DNA of 57,143 bases from an uncultured Actinomycetes bacterium (GCA_900318935.1 ONMP01000024.1:1-57143), one strand, 5' to 3'; shown: positions 16,082-25,780, counted from the first letter of the stretch. The notes: generated by a model from the letters alone, not told the origin. Numbers and translations: made by a program.

Positions 16082-17872
16082 ATGAACATCGAAGACTTTT
16101 ATACAGGAGCTGAGTATTTTGCCCACACCTGGCTGGGCGCGCACACGCAAGACGGCGGCGTGACGTTTCGCACCTACGCGCCTGCGGCGGATCACATCGA
16201 CGTGCGCACGAACATGGGCGACGTGCCCATGCATCGGGTCGCCGACGACAACTTTTGGGAGGCACGCGTAGACGGCATGGGCCCGGGCGACCCCTATGCC
16301 TACGTAGTCCACCACGACGGAGAGGCCAGGGAGCACTGCGACCCCTACGGCTACGGCATGGACCTGCGGCCTTCGCATCGCTCGATCGTGCGCGACCTCT
16401 CGTTCGACTGGCACGATGACGGCTGGATGGCCCATCGCTCCACCTGCTACGACGAGCCCCTCAACATCTACGAACTGCATCTGGGCAGCTGGCGCAAGCG
16501 CAGTGGCATCCGACGGAGCACGGAGGTGGGCGACTGGTTCACATACGCGGAGATCGCGTATCAGCTCATTCCCTACCTCAGGGAGACCGGCTACACGCAC
16601 GTTGAGTTTCTGCCGCTCATGGAGCATCCGTTCGACGGCTCGTGGGGATATCAGCCCACGGGCTTCTTCTCTCCTACCAGCCGCTATGGCACCGCACGCC
16701 AGCTTATGGAGCTCGTGGACATGCTGCACGGCGCGGGCATAGGGGCGATCTTGGACTTCGTGCCCGTGCACTTTGCCACCGACGACTACGGCCTTGCGCG
16801 CTATGACGGAACGCCGCTGTTCGAGCCCGCCAACCCAAAGGGGGCAAAGAGCGAATGGGGCAGCTACAATTTCGCGCACGAGCGCGGCGAGGTTCGCTCC
16901 TTCCTGCAGAGCGCCGCCAACTACTGGCTCGGAGCCTATCACTTCGACGGCCTGCGCATGGACGCTATCAGCCGCATCGTCTACAGGCAGGGCGACAAGG
17001 CCCTCGGCGTGAATGCGCCTGCCGTGGAGTTCGTGCGCAACATGAATGGTGGCCTGCACTACCTCAACCCAGGCGCCATGCTCATAGCCGAGGACTCCAC
17101 CGACTACCCCGGCGTCACGGCCCCCGCAAGCCAGGGAGGGTTGGGCTTCGACTACAAGTGGGACATGGGGTGGATGAACGACACGCTGGACCTCTTTCGC
17201 ACGCCGCCGAAGGAGCGCGGCGCCAACTACCACAAGCTTTCCTTCTCCATGATGTACTACCCCAGCGAGCGGTTCTTGCTGCCGTTCTCCCACGACGAGG
17301 TCGTGCACGAGAAGGCCACCATCGTCCAGAAGATGTGGGGCGACTACGACCAGAAGTTCCCACAGGCCCGGACGCTGGTCCTGTACATGTACGCCCACCC
17401 TGGCAAGAAGCTCAACTTTATGGGAGGGGAGCTCGCGCAGCTGCGCGAGTGGGACGAGCTGCGCGAGCAGGACTGGTCGCTTCGCCAGTACCCGCTGCAC
17501 GACTCGTTCTACAGGTTCTGCACCGAGCTGAACGGGCTCGTGGCCGACCACCCGGCACTCTGGGCGGACGACTACGACGATCACGGGTTCGAGTGGCGTC
17601 AGGTGTCCGACCCCACTAACGTGGTATATGCCTTCGAGCGGCGAAGCACGAGCGAGCGGATGCTCTGCGTGCTCAACCTCTCGGACAAGAGGCTGCCCGA
17701 TTACGAGGTTGACTTGGGGACGGCGCACCGTGCGCGGATGCTGCTCAACACCGACTGGGAGCGGTTCTGCGGCGCGACGTACGAGGATGACTGTCGCTGG
17801 TTCAAGCTCGCGGACAGCCGACTCACGTGCACGCTCGCGCCCTTTTCGGGACAGCTCTACCTGATGGAATAG
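16082..17872 (+). CDS. glgB: 1,4-alpha-glucan branching enzyme
   Basis: 596 aa GH13 enzyme. It moves alpha-1,4 glucan segments onto 6-OH positions to branch glycogen. A CBM48 domain is at about 20-105 (GVTFRTYAPAADHIDV), followed by the barrel with VEFLPLMEHPFDGSWGYQPTGFF, LDFVPVHF, the nucleophile in GLRMDAIS (Asp294), the acid/base in LIAEDST (Glu337) and FSHDEVVH (transition-state Asp). ATG 16082 has GGGAGG just upstream; upstream codons of the frame overlap unrelated DNA. Shorter than E. coli GlgB (728 aa) because the extra N-terminal module is missing, as in many Gram-positives. No other glycogen genes are in the window, and both neighbours are pseudogenes, so the surrounding segment has been rearranged. 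Confidence 0.94.
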   Translation: MNIEDFYTGAEYFAHTWLGAHTQDGGVTFRTYAPAADHIDVRTNMGDVPMHRVADDNFWEARVDGMGPGDPYAYVVHHDGEAREHCDPYGYGMDLRPSHRSIVRDLSFDWHDDGWMAHRSTCYDEPLNIYELHLGSWRKRSGIRRSTEVGDWFTYAEIAYQLIPYLRETGYTHVEFLPLMEHPFDGSWGYQPTGFFSPTSRYGTARQLMELVDMLHGAGIGAILDFVPVHFATDDYGLARYDGTPLFEPANPKGAKSEWGSYNFAHERGEVRSFLQSAANYWLGAYHFDGLRMDAISRIVYRQGDKALGVNAPAVEFVRNMNGGLHYLNPGAMLIAEDSTDYPGVTAPASQGGLGFDYKWDMGWMNDTLDLFRTPPKERGANYHKLSFSMMYYPSERFLLPFSHDEVVHEKATIVQKMWGDYDQKFPQARTLVLYMYAHPGKKLNFMGGELAQLREWDELREQDWSLRQYPLHDSFYRFCTELNGLVADHPALWADDYDDHGFEWRQVSDPTNVVYAFERRSTSERMLCVLNLSDKRLPDYEVDLGTAHRARMLLNTDWERFCGATYEDDCRWFKLADSRLTCTLAPFSGQLYLME

Positions 17873-18044
17873 CGTGGGGCGGACGGGGCGTTCCAAGTGT
17901 AGACTACACCGCATTCCCGAACCACCTAAACGGCTTCCTCGAATGAGCGGGCGATGTCTCGTCGTTGCCGCGCACGGCCTTCCTCCGCGCAGAACGATGG
18001 GACCACAACGGTCAAAGACATTTAATGTCGATCCCTCGAACAAG

Positions 18045-18113
18045 ACGGCTGCCGTGACCGTCTCGCACGGGGAACAACTGCTGGACGTGAAACGCTACGG
18101 CGAGATGGCCCGA
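18045..18113 (+). pseudogene. C-terminal scrap of a second SDF symporter gene
   Basis: Encodes AAVTVSHGEQLLDVKRYGEMA, matching the last residues of the decayed symporter at 15886-15951 (STVTVSHREQLLDVARYNEMP). Only this tail is recognisable. Bases 17873-18044 hold nothing else I can identify. Confidence 0.6.
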
Positions 18114-18234
18114 GTGCTGCGCGATCTCTTCTATGTCGGAGGGTGGCTTCTCCAGATGACCTATGCGAATACGCGTTCATCGTTATACAATCAACCAGAG
18201 CTCCTTGCGTACATCTCATCCAAAGCGGGGCTCC

Positions 18235-18463
18235 AATTATGGTTTGGCGACGTGGAGGTCACCGATCCCGCGTGCAACATCAACGAAGTGCGCAAGAAGA
18301 TGGGCATGGTGTTCCAGTCCTTCAATCTCTTTGGGCACCGCACGGTAATCGAAAACGTCATGTTGCCTCCTATGGAACTGCTGGGAAAGCCAAAGCAGGA
18401 AGCCTATGACGAGGGTATGCGGCTCCTGCGCATGGTTGGCCTGGCCGAGAAGGCGCTCAACTA
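18235..18463 (+). pseudogene. Fragment of an amino-acid ABC transporter ATPase
   Basis: About 75 residues from the middle of a GlnQ-type ATPase: VRKKMGMVFQSFNLFGHRTV (Q-loop), IENVMLPPMELLGKPKQEAYDE and RLLRMVGLAEKALNYP. Walker A, signature and Walker B are all missing. The right end runs directly into CCCCGTCCCCCTTGTCC, a piece of the palindromic repeat family, which may mark the break. Confidence 0.75.
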
Positions 18464-18541
18464 CCCCGTCCCCCTTGTCCGGCCTCCCTTCATCATTTCC
18501 CCTTTTTCTTGCGTGTTGTGCTTGTTTTGAAAAAAGTGCTG

Positions 18542-18547
18542 TATACT
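18542..18547 (+). promoter_or_regulatory. -10 box of the rplM-rpsI operon
   Basis: TATACT in an AT-rich island (18495-18560) between the ABC scrap and rplM. The -35 is not clear: TTGTGC or TTGTTT lie at 20 and 14 nt spacing. About 105 bases of leader precede rplM. Confidence 0.45.
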
Positions 18548-18652
18548 TTACAGGCTTCTTTTGCAGAGCCCCGTAATCTCTGGCAAAACTCATAAGCAGC
18601 GGCGATCAGTCCAGGGGTTGTCGCACAACGTAGGTACGTATGGAGGAGTCAA

Positions 18653-19093
18653 GTGAAGAAAACGACTCGTTACGCCAAGCCCGGCGAGGTCGAGCGCAAA
18701 TGGGTGCTCATCGACGCCGATGGCGCCACGCTTGGTCGCCTTGCCACCAAGGCAGCCATGATTCTTCGCGGCAAGGACAAGCCGCAGTTCACCCCGCACA
18801 CCGACACGGGTGACTTTGTGGTCATCATCAACGCCGACAAGGTCAAACTTACGGGCAACAAGGCTCAGCAAAAGACCTATTGGCGTCACTCCGGCTATCT
18901 GGGCGGCCTCAAGCTCGAGTCCTTCCAGGAGGCTATGGCCAAGAAGCCCGAGTGGGTCGTCGAACACGCCGTCAAGGGCATGCTCCCGCACACCACACTC
19001 GGTCGCAAGCAGGGCATGAAGCTCAAGGTATACGCTGGTCCCGAGCATCCGCATGCGGCTCAGAACCCCGTCAAGATTGAACTGGAGGCGTAA
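18653..19093 (+). CDS. rplM: 50S ribosomal protein L13
   Basis: 146 aa, normal family length. Landmarks: [35 protein letters not shown], the [14 protein letters not shown] segment, [12 protein letters not shown] and [13 protein letters not shown]. It begins with GTG at 18653, preceded by GGAGGAGTCAA. It binds 23S rRNA early in large-subunit assembly. It is the first gene of the usual rplM-rpsI pair, with a 3-bp gap to rpsI. Confidence 0.98.
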   Translation: MKKTTRYAKPGEVERKWVLIDADGATLGRLATKAAMILRGKDKPQFTPHTDTGDFVVIINADKVKLTGNKAQQKTYWRHSGYLGGLKLESFQEAMAKKPEWVVEHAVKGMLPHTTLGRKQGMKLKVYAGPEHPHAAQNPVKIELEA

Positions 19094-19096
19094 ACG

Positions 19097-19492
19097 ATGG
19101 CCGATAACGCAGCAGTCTACACAGGCACCGGTCGTCGCAAGGAGGCCGTCGCGCGCGTGCGCCTGGTCCCCGGCACCGGCAAGGTAACCGTCAACGGTCG
19201 CGATGCCATCGACTACTTTGGTCGTAAGCAGCTCGTCGACAACGCAACCGCACCTTTCGTCGTCACCGACACCGTCGAGCGCTTCGATGTTCTCGCCAAC
19301 TGCAAGGGCGGCGGCATCACCGGTCAGGCTGGCGCACTTCGTCTCGGCATCGCCCGTGCTCTCCTCGAGGCTGGCGAGTATCGTCCTGAGCTCAAGAAGG
19401 CTGGCTTCCTCACCCGTGACGCCCGCGCCGTCGAGCGCAAGAAGTACGGTCTGAAGAAGGCCCGCAAGCGTCCGCAGTTCTCCAAGCGCTAA
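19097..19492 (+). CDS. rpsI: 30S ribosomal protein S9
   Basis: 131 aa. Landmarks: [38 protein letters not shown] and the basic C-terminal tail [12 protein letters not shown], whose final Arg reaches the P-site tRNA in the 30S subunit. GGAGG in the end of rplM serves as ribosome site, indicating tight co-translation. An intrinsic terminator follows. Confidence 0.98.
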   Translation: MADNAAVYTGTGRRKEAVARVRLVPGTGKVTVNGRDAIDYFGRKQLVDNATAPFVVTDTVERFDVLANCKGGGITGQAGALRLGIARALLEAGEYRPELKKAGFLTRDARAVERKKYGLKKARKRPQFSKR

Positions 19493-19518
19493 CGTCTGCT
19501 ACCAGCAGCAAGTGCGAA

Positions 19519-19552
19519 GGCCCGTCGGGTTTTTCTCGGCGGGTCTTTTTTT
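19519..19552 (+). terminator. Intrinsic terminator after rpsI
   Basis: GGCCCGTCG pairs with CGGCGGGTC across a short T-rich loop and is followed by seven T residues (to 19552). Ends the rplM-rpsI transcript. Confidence 0.9.
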
Positions 19553-19562
19553 CGTGCGTGGA

Positions 19563-20585
19563 GTGAGCGACGTCCGCTTTCATCAACAGTTGGTTAGCAA
19601 CGCGTCGTTCGTGGCATTTTCGGCGCAGGGCCTCTTTGCGTCACTGCTTATCGGTACGATATTCGGGACGTTGGGAGACCTGACGGGCATCGAGATGCTT
19701 GGGCAGGTAGGCGGCTTTGCCAAAGCGGTGGCCGGACCTGCCATGGCGCTGGCCATAGGCTCGGCGCTCGCCGCCCCTCCGCTCGTGCTGTATTCCCTTG
19801 CGGCCGTTGGGTATGCGGCAAACGAGGCTGGAGGCGCCGGTGGTCCGCTTGCCGTGTTTGTGGTTGCAATCGTTGCGGCCGAGCTGGGTAAGCTCGTGTC
19901 GAAGGAGACGAAGGTGGACATCTTGGTGACGCCTGGCGTTACCGTTGGTTTGGGCTGTGCATTGGCGCTGCTTGTCGGCCCTTGGGTGGGGGCTGCGGCG
20001 TCTTGGTTGGGCGGCCTCATCATGTGGGCCACTGACCTCCAACCGTTCCTCATGGGCATCGTCGTGTCGGTGTTGGTCGGGGCGGCGCTCACGCTACCGA
20101 TATCCAGCGCTGCTATCTGTGCTGCGCTCGGACTTACCGGCTTGGCCGGGGGAGCTGCACTTGCTGGGTGTTGTGCCCAGATGGTGGGGTACGCGGCCGC
20201 GAGCTTTGCGGACAACGGCTGGGCTGGCGTGGTGTCTCAGGGCTTGGGAACATCCATGCTGCAGGTGCCCAACATCTTCAAGAAGCCTGTCACTTGGGTG
20301 CCAGCCCTCGTCGCAAGCGCCGTGACGGGTCCCGTTGCGACCGTAGTATTTGGCCTGCAGCAGAACGGCGCCGCCATCGCGAGCGGGATGGGTACCTGTG
20401 GACTCGTGGGGCCGATTGGCCTGTACTCGGGTTGGATTGCCGACGGCATCGTCCCCGGCGTGCGCGAATGGCTGGGCATGGGCTTGGTGTGTCTGGTGAT
20501 TCCGGCCGTCATTGCTTGGCTTGTGGCCGTAGCATTGCGACGCGCAGGCGTCATCGAGCAGGGCGATATGAGCTTGGATCAGTGA
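19563..20585 (+). CDS. PTS EIIC-like integral membrane protein (PTS_EIIC_2 type)
   Basis: About 340 aa, eight or more hydrophobic segments, very rich in Gly/Ala. GLFASLLIGTIFGTLGD, LSVATPAA-like Gly-rich helices and TSMLQVPNIFKKP recall the stand-alone EIIC family PF13303, whose sugar (if any) is unknown and which lacks EIIA/EIIB partners. The start is uncertain: any start must lie beyond the rpsI terminator; GTG 19563 gives MSDVRFHQQL and an N-terminus of normal length, but its ribosome site is weak. No promoter is evident between terminator and gene, so part of its expression may come from read-through of the ribosomal operon. Confidence 0.7.
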   Translation: MSDVRFHQQLVSNASFVAFSAQGLFASLLIGTIFGTLGDLTGIEMLGQVGGFAKAVAGPAMALAIGSALAAPPLVLYSLAAVGYAANEAGGAGGPLAVFVVAIVAAELGKLVSKETKVDILVTPGVTVGLGCALALLVGPWVGAAASWLGGLIMWATDLQPFLMGIVVSVLVGAALTLPISSAAICAALGLTGLAGGAALAGCCAQMVGYAAASFADNGWAGVVSQGLGTSMLQVPNIFKKPVTWVPALVASAVTGPVATVVFGLQQNGAAIASGMGTCGLVGPIGLYSGWIADGIVPGVREWLGMGLVCLVIPAVIAWLVAVALRRAGVIEQGDMSLDQ

Positions 20586-20673
20586 CGCGTTGGGCCATAA
20601 CGTTTCGACGGCTGTTGCATGCATCGCTCAAGGTGCGGACAATACTGCGAGCGTAGAGACGAGGGGGAGTGTC

Positions 20674-21192
20674 ATGTTCGAAATGGTAGAGGTTGTGGGG
20701 GCTGAGGGCATCGTGGACGAGTTGGCCGTGCGCGAGAAGTATCGTCGTCTTACGCTGCGCCTTATCGAAAACCGACGCACGATCACGACCATGGAGAGCT
20801 GCACCTCGGGACAGGTTGCTTCCCTCATTACCGACACGGAGGGGTCGTCTGCCGTGCTCAAGGGGGCCTTCGTGACCTACAGCAACGAGGCCAAAGTCGC
20901 GCAGGGCGTTCCTGCAGAAACGATTGCCGAGCACGGCGTGTATTCGGTCGAGACCGCCCTCGCTATGGCCGAGGCGTGCAGGTGTGCGTATGAGGCCGAC
21001 GTGGGGGTTGGCATCACGGGGAGCTTCGGCAACGTCGATCCGGAGAACGCGGATAGCGTCCCCGGGGAAGTGTACTTTGCAGTTGCGGACGCGCATGGGA
21101 CGCGGGGGTTCCACTGTGCGGTGCCGACGCAGCCCTCGCGCCTAGCCTACAAGCTGTACATGGCCGACGTGATTGCAGACGCGCTCGGGTAG
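20674..21192 (+). CDS. CinA C-terminal domain protein (PncC-like NMN amidohydrolase)
   Basis: 172 aa, single CinA-C domain. Family function: deamidation of nicotinamide mononucleotide to nicotinic acid mononucleotide in NAD salvage. Signature residues are clear: MESCTSGQVASLITDTEGSSAVLKGAFVTYSNEAK, then VGVGITGSFGNVDPEN and GEVYFAVAD. ATG 20674 follows GGGGGAGTGTC. The N-terminal MoCF-like domain of full CinA is absent, as in PncC. It lies 48 bp upstream of the ROK kinase and probably shares its transcript. Confidence 0.85.
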   Translation: MFEMVEVVGAEGIVDELAVREKYRRLTLRLIENRRTITTMESCTSGQVASLITDTEGSSAVLKGAFVTYSNEAKVAQGVPAETIAEHGVYSVETALAMAEACRCAYEADVGVGITGSFGNVDPENADSVPGEVYFAVADAHGTRGFHCAVPTQPSRLAYKLYMADVIADALG

Positions 21193-21240
21193 TGTGCTAT
21201 AACGGAAGGGATGTTATTCTTCTCGGCTAGGGAGGGCCCA

Positions 21241-22161
21241 ATGGCACAGCAGTACCTCGTTCTCGACATCGGTGGCACGTTCATCAAGTATGCGATTATG
21301 GATCGAAAGGCGCAGTTCATCCATCAGGGCAAGGTGACGACGAACACCGGCTCCGAGGAGGCAATGCTCACCTCGCTTGAGGGCGTGCGCGACGCAGTGA
21401 GGGACTTCGAGTACGAGGGCGTGGCCATCTCCATGCCTGGTCGCATTGACACGGCAACGGGTATTGCGCACACGGGTGGTGCCTATGCGTGGTTGAATGA
21501 GTATCCTGCGGCCGAGAAATACGGTGCCATCTTTGGCAAGCCATGTACCGTCGCCAATGACGGCAAGTGCGCTGCCTATGCAGAGAGCTGGTTCGGTGCC
21601 CTCGCCGATGTGAACTATGGCTGCGTGTTGGTTCTCGGCACGGGCATAGGCGGTGGCATCGTGCTCAACAAGCAGGTACTCATGGGCTGCTCGGGTGGTG
21701 CCGGAGAACTCTCGCTCTTTGTCTATGACTTCGATGCTCTGGCGGACTCTGCTGACACTGGTGCGGGTATGGGCGGCTGGGCATGGACTTCGCGCATCTC
21801 GGCGTACTCCATCACAAAGAAGTTTGCTCAGCTCAAGGGTCTGGAAGCGGCAGACGGCATCATGCTCTTCGACGCATACGACGCTGGGGACCCCGACGCC
21901 ATCGCTGTCTTGAAGGAGTACGCGCGCATTGCGGCTGCTGGTATCATGAGCCTGCAGTCCGTGCTCGATCTACAGCGCTACGCCATCGGTGGTGGCATCT
22001 CCGCGCGTCCCGAGGCAACCGCCGTCATCGCGGAGGAGCTTAACCACATATATGACTCAAAGAAGGGCCTTCCCTTCTCGAAGCCTGAAGTCGTCACCTG
22101 CCAGTTTGGCAACGAGGCGAACCTCATCGGCGCACTCGCATTCCACCTCGGTCGCGACTAG
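21241..22161 (+). CDS. ROK-family sugar kinase
   Basis: 306 aa. The ATP-binding motif LVLDIGGTFIKYAIMD at the N-terminus, the catalytic VANDGKCAAYAE, and LVLGTGIGGGIVLNKQVLMGCSGGAGELS match ROK kinases. The usual zinc-binding HxxxxxxxxxCxCGxxGC segment is missing: after GGAGELSLFVYDF there is no cysteine cluster, so this is the zinc-less branch often found in Firmicutes and Coriobacteriia. ATG 21241 has GGGAGG directly upstream. Substrate is probably glucose, N-acetylmannosamine or a related sugar, but it cannot be fixed from sequence. Confidence 0.85.
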   Translation: MAQQYLVLDIGGTFIKYAIMDRKAQFIHQGKVTTNTGSEEAMLTSLEGVRDAVRDFEYEGVAISMPGRIDTATGIAHTGGAYAWLNEYPAAEKYGAIFGKPCTVANDGKCAAYAESWFGALADVNYGCVLVLGTGIGGGIVLNKQVLMGCSGGAGELSLFVYDFDALADSADTGAGMGGWAWTSRISAYSITKKFAQLKGLEAADGIMLFDAYDAGDPDAIAVLKEYARIAAAGIMSLQSVLDLQRYAIGGGISARPEATAVIAEELNHIYDSKKGLPFSKPEVVTCQFGNEANLIGALAFHLGRD

Positions 22162-22166
22162 CCACA

Positions 22167-22196
22167 GGACAATGGGGGCGTTTGTCCCCCTTGTCC
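22167..22196. repeat. GGACAA-GGGGG hairpin between convergent genes
   Basis: GGACAATGGGGG, loop CGTTTG, TCCCCCTTGTCC: 11 paired bases. It sits in the 41-bp gap between the convergent ROK kinase and patatin genes and may terminate both. Sequence and the CGTTTGTCCC core relate it to the palindrome at 14996-15059. Confidence 0.65.
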
Positions 22197-22202
22197 GTGT
22201 GA

Positions 22203-23084
22203 TTACTTGCTGATGAAGCTCGCGATCTCGTCGAAGTGAGCTTCGGCCTCGTGGCGACCTTGGAGGTAGAGGTCGAGGAGAGGGCCGCCCGAGTGCTCGT
22301 TTGGCGCGACGGTGACGGGCTTCTGGGGCATGACGACCAAGGCCTTTCCAGCTCTTTCCAGTTCCCAGATGGGCTCGCGCTGGGCCATGTACCGCTCGGC
22401 GCGTGTGCGCAGCGCCTCTGCGTACTGCGGATAGTCATTGTAGCGACGACTAAAGAGGGCCGCGCTTTCGAGTTTCCTGCTCTTCACGTAGTCACGCTGG
22501 CGTGTGAGCACGACTATTGCACGCTCGGCGGGCTCATAGTCCTCCACGCTTTCTGCCTCGGCCAGGCCAAGCGCCATCTCGAGCGGAACGGAGTTGGCGG
22601 TTCCGCCGTCGAGGTACTGCCTCCCGTCGATCTCGACTGGCGTCGAAACGAGCGGGAGCGATGAGGAGGCGCGAATCATGTCCACGTCGTCAGGCAGCGA
22701 GCGCACCTCGAAGTAGCGAGCCGAGCCGAGCTCTATGTCGCTCGCTACGGCAAACATGCGGGTCTTGTTGGCGTTGAACGTCTCGATGTCACAGGGATCC
22801 AGTTCGTCTTGCACCGTGTGGTATAGGAAGTCCCCACCTACGATGCTTCCCGTCGTCGCGAGGGCAAAGAACGACATCAGTCGCCGGTCATCGCGAAACG
22901 AAAGCATAATGCGGATGGTTCGTCCAATCTGGTGCGAGAGGAAGCTCGTGGCGGCAAGGGCTCCAGCCGAGACGCCCCACACGCTTTCGAAATCGTATAC
23001 GCCACGCTCCATCAGCACGTCGAGGACACCCGCCGTAAAGACGCCTCGATATCCTCCGCCCTCCAGAACCAATGCCGTGCCCAT
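22203..23084 (-). CDS. Patatin-like phospholipase (RssA/YjjU type)
   Basis: 293 aa. Hydrolyses acyl esters of phospholipids through a Ser-Asp dyad. The oxyanion loop EGGGYRGVFTAG (8-19), the nucleophile elbow GVSAG (Ser39) and the DGG motif in YLDGGTANSVPLE are intact. ATG 23084 gives MGTALVLEGGGYRG, the standard family N-terminus; no signal peptide, so cytosolic. Convergent with the ROK kinase; no functional link to neighbours is apparent. Confidence 0.9.
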   Translation of the reverse strand: MGTALVLEGGGYRGVFTAGVLDVLMERGVYDFESVWGVSAGALAATSFLSHQIGRTIRIMLSFRDDRRLMSFFALATTGSIVGGDFLYHTVQDELDPCDIETFNANKTRMFAVASDIELGSARYFEVRSLPDDVDMIRASSSLPLVSTPVEIDGRQYLDGGTANSVPLEMALGLAEAESVEDYEPAERAIVVLTRQRDYVKSRKLESAALFSRRYNDYPQYAEALRTRAERYMAQREPIWELERAGKALVVMPQKPVTVAPNEHSGGPLLDLYLQGRHEAEAHFDEIASFISK

Positions 23085-23199
23085 AGATGCCTCCCTGTCC
23101 TGACTCCGTCTTGTCTGCTCTTCTCTATGGTAGCGCTTGGATTCCGGGTTGGCTGCTGCTACAGTCTAAACGGACGTTTGCGATACGAGAGGACCCGCC

Positions 23200-25761
23200 A
23201 TGGCAACCACCGTTTGCATCCATGCCCCTAGCGACCACCTGCGTAGACGTGAGGTGCACGTAGCCGACGCGCATCTTGCGGCCGTGCTTGCAGGAGAGGA
23301 ACGCCTTCTCTTTGACGGCGGGATGGGGACGATGCTTCAGGCTGTTGGCTTGGAGGCGGGGGAGGCGCCCGAGCTCTTATGCCTCACGGAGCCGCAAAAG
23401 ATTCAGGCGATTCACGAGGCGTACGTCAACGCTGGCAGTGAGGTTGTGACGACGAACACCTTTGGCGCGAATGCGCGCAAGCTCGCCGAGGCGGCCCATG
23501 CGCAGGGACTGGTGCGAGTTCCCACGGTTGCGCAGGTCTTTGAGGCGGCGATTGCGTGCGCCCGCGCAGCTCGTCCGCGATACGTGGCGGCTGACATCGG
23601 GCCAACGGGATCCTTGCTTCGTCCTTTGGGCACCATGAGCTTCGATGAGGCATACGACCTCTTTGCCGAGCAGGTACGAGCAGCTGATGCCGCCGGGGCA
23701 GACCTGTTCGTCATCGAGACCATGGCCGACCTGCTCGAGGCTAAGGCGGCTGTACTTGCGGCGAAGGAAAACTCTGATCTGCCCATCTTTTGCACCATGA
23801 CCTTCGGCGAAGACGGTCGCACCTTCCTAGGCACGACGCCCGAGGTCGCAGCCGTGACGTTGGGAGCACTCGGCGTGGACGTGCTCGGCATCAACTGCTC
23901 GCTGGGGCCGGCAGACCTGGCACCGCTCGTGGAGCAGATGCTCGCGTGGTCGCGCCGACCCGTCATGGTGCAGGCAAACGCGGGGCTGCCTCGTGTGATG
24001 GACGGCCAGACGACCTATGACATCAGGCCAGAGGAGTACTGCGCGGCAGTTGCCTCCATGCTCGAGGCGGGTGTTAGCGTGGTGGGCGGTTGTTGCGGAA
24101 CGACGCCGGCCTATATCGCGGGAGAACGTGCCTTGCTTGACGATACGGGAACATTGCCCGTGGATTCGCGGCTGGGCGGATTGTTATCTGGGGGGAGGGG
24201 TCGCGCCGATAGTGGGGAGGACGCCGCGTTCGTTGTCACGAGTGCCCAGCAGCTCTGCGCGCTACGCCCCGGTGAAGTGGGAGTCATCGGTGAACGCATC
24301 AATCCCACGGGCAAGAAGCGCCTCAAGGAGGCGCTGCGCACGAGCAATTATGACTACATTATGGGCGAGGCGCTCGCACAGGAGCGGGCTGGGGCGCAGA
24401 TACTCGATGTCAATGCCGGCCTACCCGAGATCGACGAGCCCGCTACGCTCGTGCGCTTGGTTGAGGATCTGCAAGGCGTCACCACGCTGCCCCTGCAGAT
24501 TGACTCTGCCGATCCCCTAGCCATCGAGGCAGCCGTGCGCATCTATCCCGGCAAGCCCATCATCAACAGCTGCAACGGCAAGCAAGAAGTTCTTGACGCT
24601 GTGCTGCCCATCGCAGCACACTACGGCTGCGCAATCGTGGGTCTCGCGCTCGACGAAGACGGCATTCCGCCGACCTCCGAGGGGCGACTCAACGTAGCCC
24701 GTCGCATCGTGGCAGCCTGTGATGCGTGGGGTATCCCACGCGAAGACGTGCTGATTGACTGCCTCACGATGGCCGTCTCGACCAACCAGGATGCCGCTCG
24801 CGCGATCCTCGGGGCGTTGCGTCTGGTGAAGGCCGAGCTGCCCGGTGTGCGGACGGTGCTTGGCGTGAGCAACATAAGCTTTGGCCTGCCCTTCCGCGAG
24901 CTCCTCAACGCGACCTTCCTTACGGCTGCCTTTGAGGCGGGGCTTGACCTGGCCATCATGAATCCGCTCTCGCAGCGATTCATGGACGCCGTCGCCGCAT
25001 GGCGTGTGTTCAACGGCGAGGACCTGCGTGCCGGGCGCTACATCGCCGACTATGCAGATCGCACCGAGCGGGCCGCCACGCCAAGCGCCACGTCCGCCGG
25101 GGGAGCGCCTACTAGCGGCGTGTCCGGCCAAGGACTGTCTCCGAGCGACCGAATCCGCGAGGCGGTGCTGCAGGGGCGGGGAGAGCCTGTGGCAAATGAG
25201 GTTCGCGCGCTTCTCGCCGAAGGGGCCGAGCCGTTGGGCCTCGTGAACGACGTGCTCATACCAGCGCTCGACGAGGTGGGCGTGCGCTTCGAGAAGGGAA
25301 GCTTCTTTCTCCCGCAACTCATGGCGTCAGCCGAGGCGGCCAAGGCGGGGTTTGCCGCCATTCGCGAGGCTGCTCCGGCGGGAGACGTGCCCACAAAGGA
25401 AGCGATTGCCCTCTGTACGGTGAAGGGCGACATCCATGACATAGGCAAGAACATCGTCAAGATGCTGCTCGAGAACTATGGCTATCAGATTCATGACCTG
25501 GGACGAGACGTTGACCCGCAGATGCTCGTGGACGAGGTCGTGCGTCATCACATCCGGCTGGCGGGTCTTAGTGCGCTCATGACGACTACCGTGCCGGCCA
25601 TGGCCGAGACCATAGCGCTGCTGCGCGAGAAGGCGCCGTGGTGCAAGGTAATGGTGGGAGGCGCGGTGCTCAACCCAGAGTATGCCCAGATGGTCGGCGC
25701 CGACTACTATGCCAAGGACGCTAGCGAGTCAGCACGCATCGCCGCGGAGGTGCTGGGCTGA
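23200..25761 (+). CDS. metH: B12-dependent methionine synthase, short form without reactivation domain
   Basis: 853 aa. Methylates homocysteine to methionine using methyltetrahydrofolate. Order: homocysteine-binding barrel (about 20-320; LFDGGMGTMLQ, GINCS and the zinc ligands VGGCCGTTP), pterin-binding barrel (about 350-610; GERINPTGKKRLKEAL, LDVNAG, LPLQIDSADP, INSCNG), a linker, and the cobalamin cap and Rossmann domains (about 640-853) with the lower-axial His in DIHDIGKN. The C-terminal AdoMet-binding activation domain of E. coli MetH (1227 aa) is absent, so oxidised cobalamin must be rescued some other way. ATG 23200 follows GAGAGGACCCGCC. A small Cys-rich gene follows within 20 bp. No riboswitch is seen in the 115-bp gap upstream. 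Confidence 0.93.
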   Translation: MATTVCIHAPSDHLRRREVHVADAHLAAVLAGEERLLFDGGMGTMLQAVGLEAGEAPELLCLTEPQKIQAIHEAYVNAGSEVVTTNTFGANARKLAEAAHAQGLVRVPTVAQVFEAAIACARAARPRYVAADIGPTGSLLRPLGTMSFDEAYDLFAEQVRAADAAGADLFVIETMADLLEAKAAVLAAKENSDLPIFCTMTFGEDGRTFLGTTPEVAAVTLGALGVDVLGINCSLGPADLAPLVEQMLAWSRRPVMVQANAGLPRVMDGQTTYDIRPEEYCAAVASMLEAGVSVVGGCCGTTPAYIAGERALLDDTGTLPVDSRLGGLLSGGRGRADSGEDAAFVVTSAQQLCALRPGEVGVIGERINPTGKKRLKEALRTSNYDYIMGEALAQERAGAQILDVNAGLPEIDEPATLVRLVEDLQGVTTLPLQIDSADPLAIEAAVRIYPGKPIINSCNGKQEVLDAVLPIAAHYGCAIVGLALDEDGIPPTSEGRLNVARRIVAACDAWGIPREDVLIDCLTMAVSTNQDAARAILGALRLVKAELPGVRTVLGVSNISFGLPFRELLNATFLTAAFEAGLDLAIMNPLSQRFMDAVAAWRVFNGEDLRAGRYIADYADRTERAATPSATSAGGAPTSGVSGQGLSPSDRIREAVLQGRGEPVANEVRALLAEGAEPLGLVNDVLIPALDEVGVRFEKGSFFLPQLMASAEAAKAGFAAIREAAPAGDVPTKEAIALCTVKGDIHDIGKNIVKMLLENYGYQIHDLGRDVDPQMLVDEVVRHHIRLAGLSALMTTTVPAMAETIALLREKAPWCKVMVGGAVLNPEYAQMVGADYYAKDASESARIAAEVLG

Positions 25762-25780
25762 GCGAGGAAGAGGGGCCAAT

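Noticed and set aside
23085-23199. Cobalamin or SAM riboswitch upstream of metH
   Set aside because: The gap is too short and lacks the B12-box or SAM-I core; it is filled by the divergent patatin promoter region.
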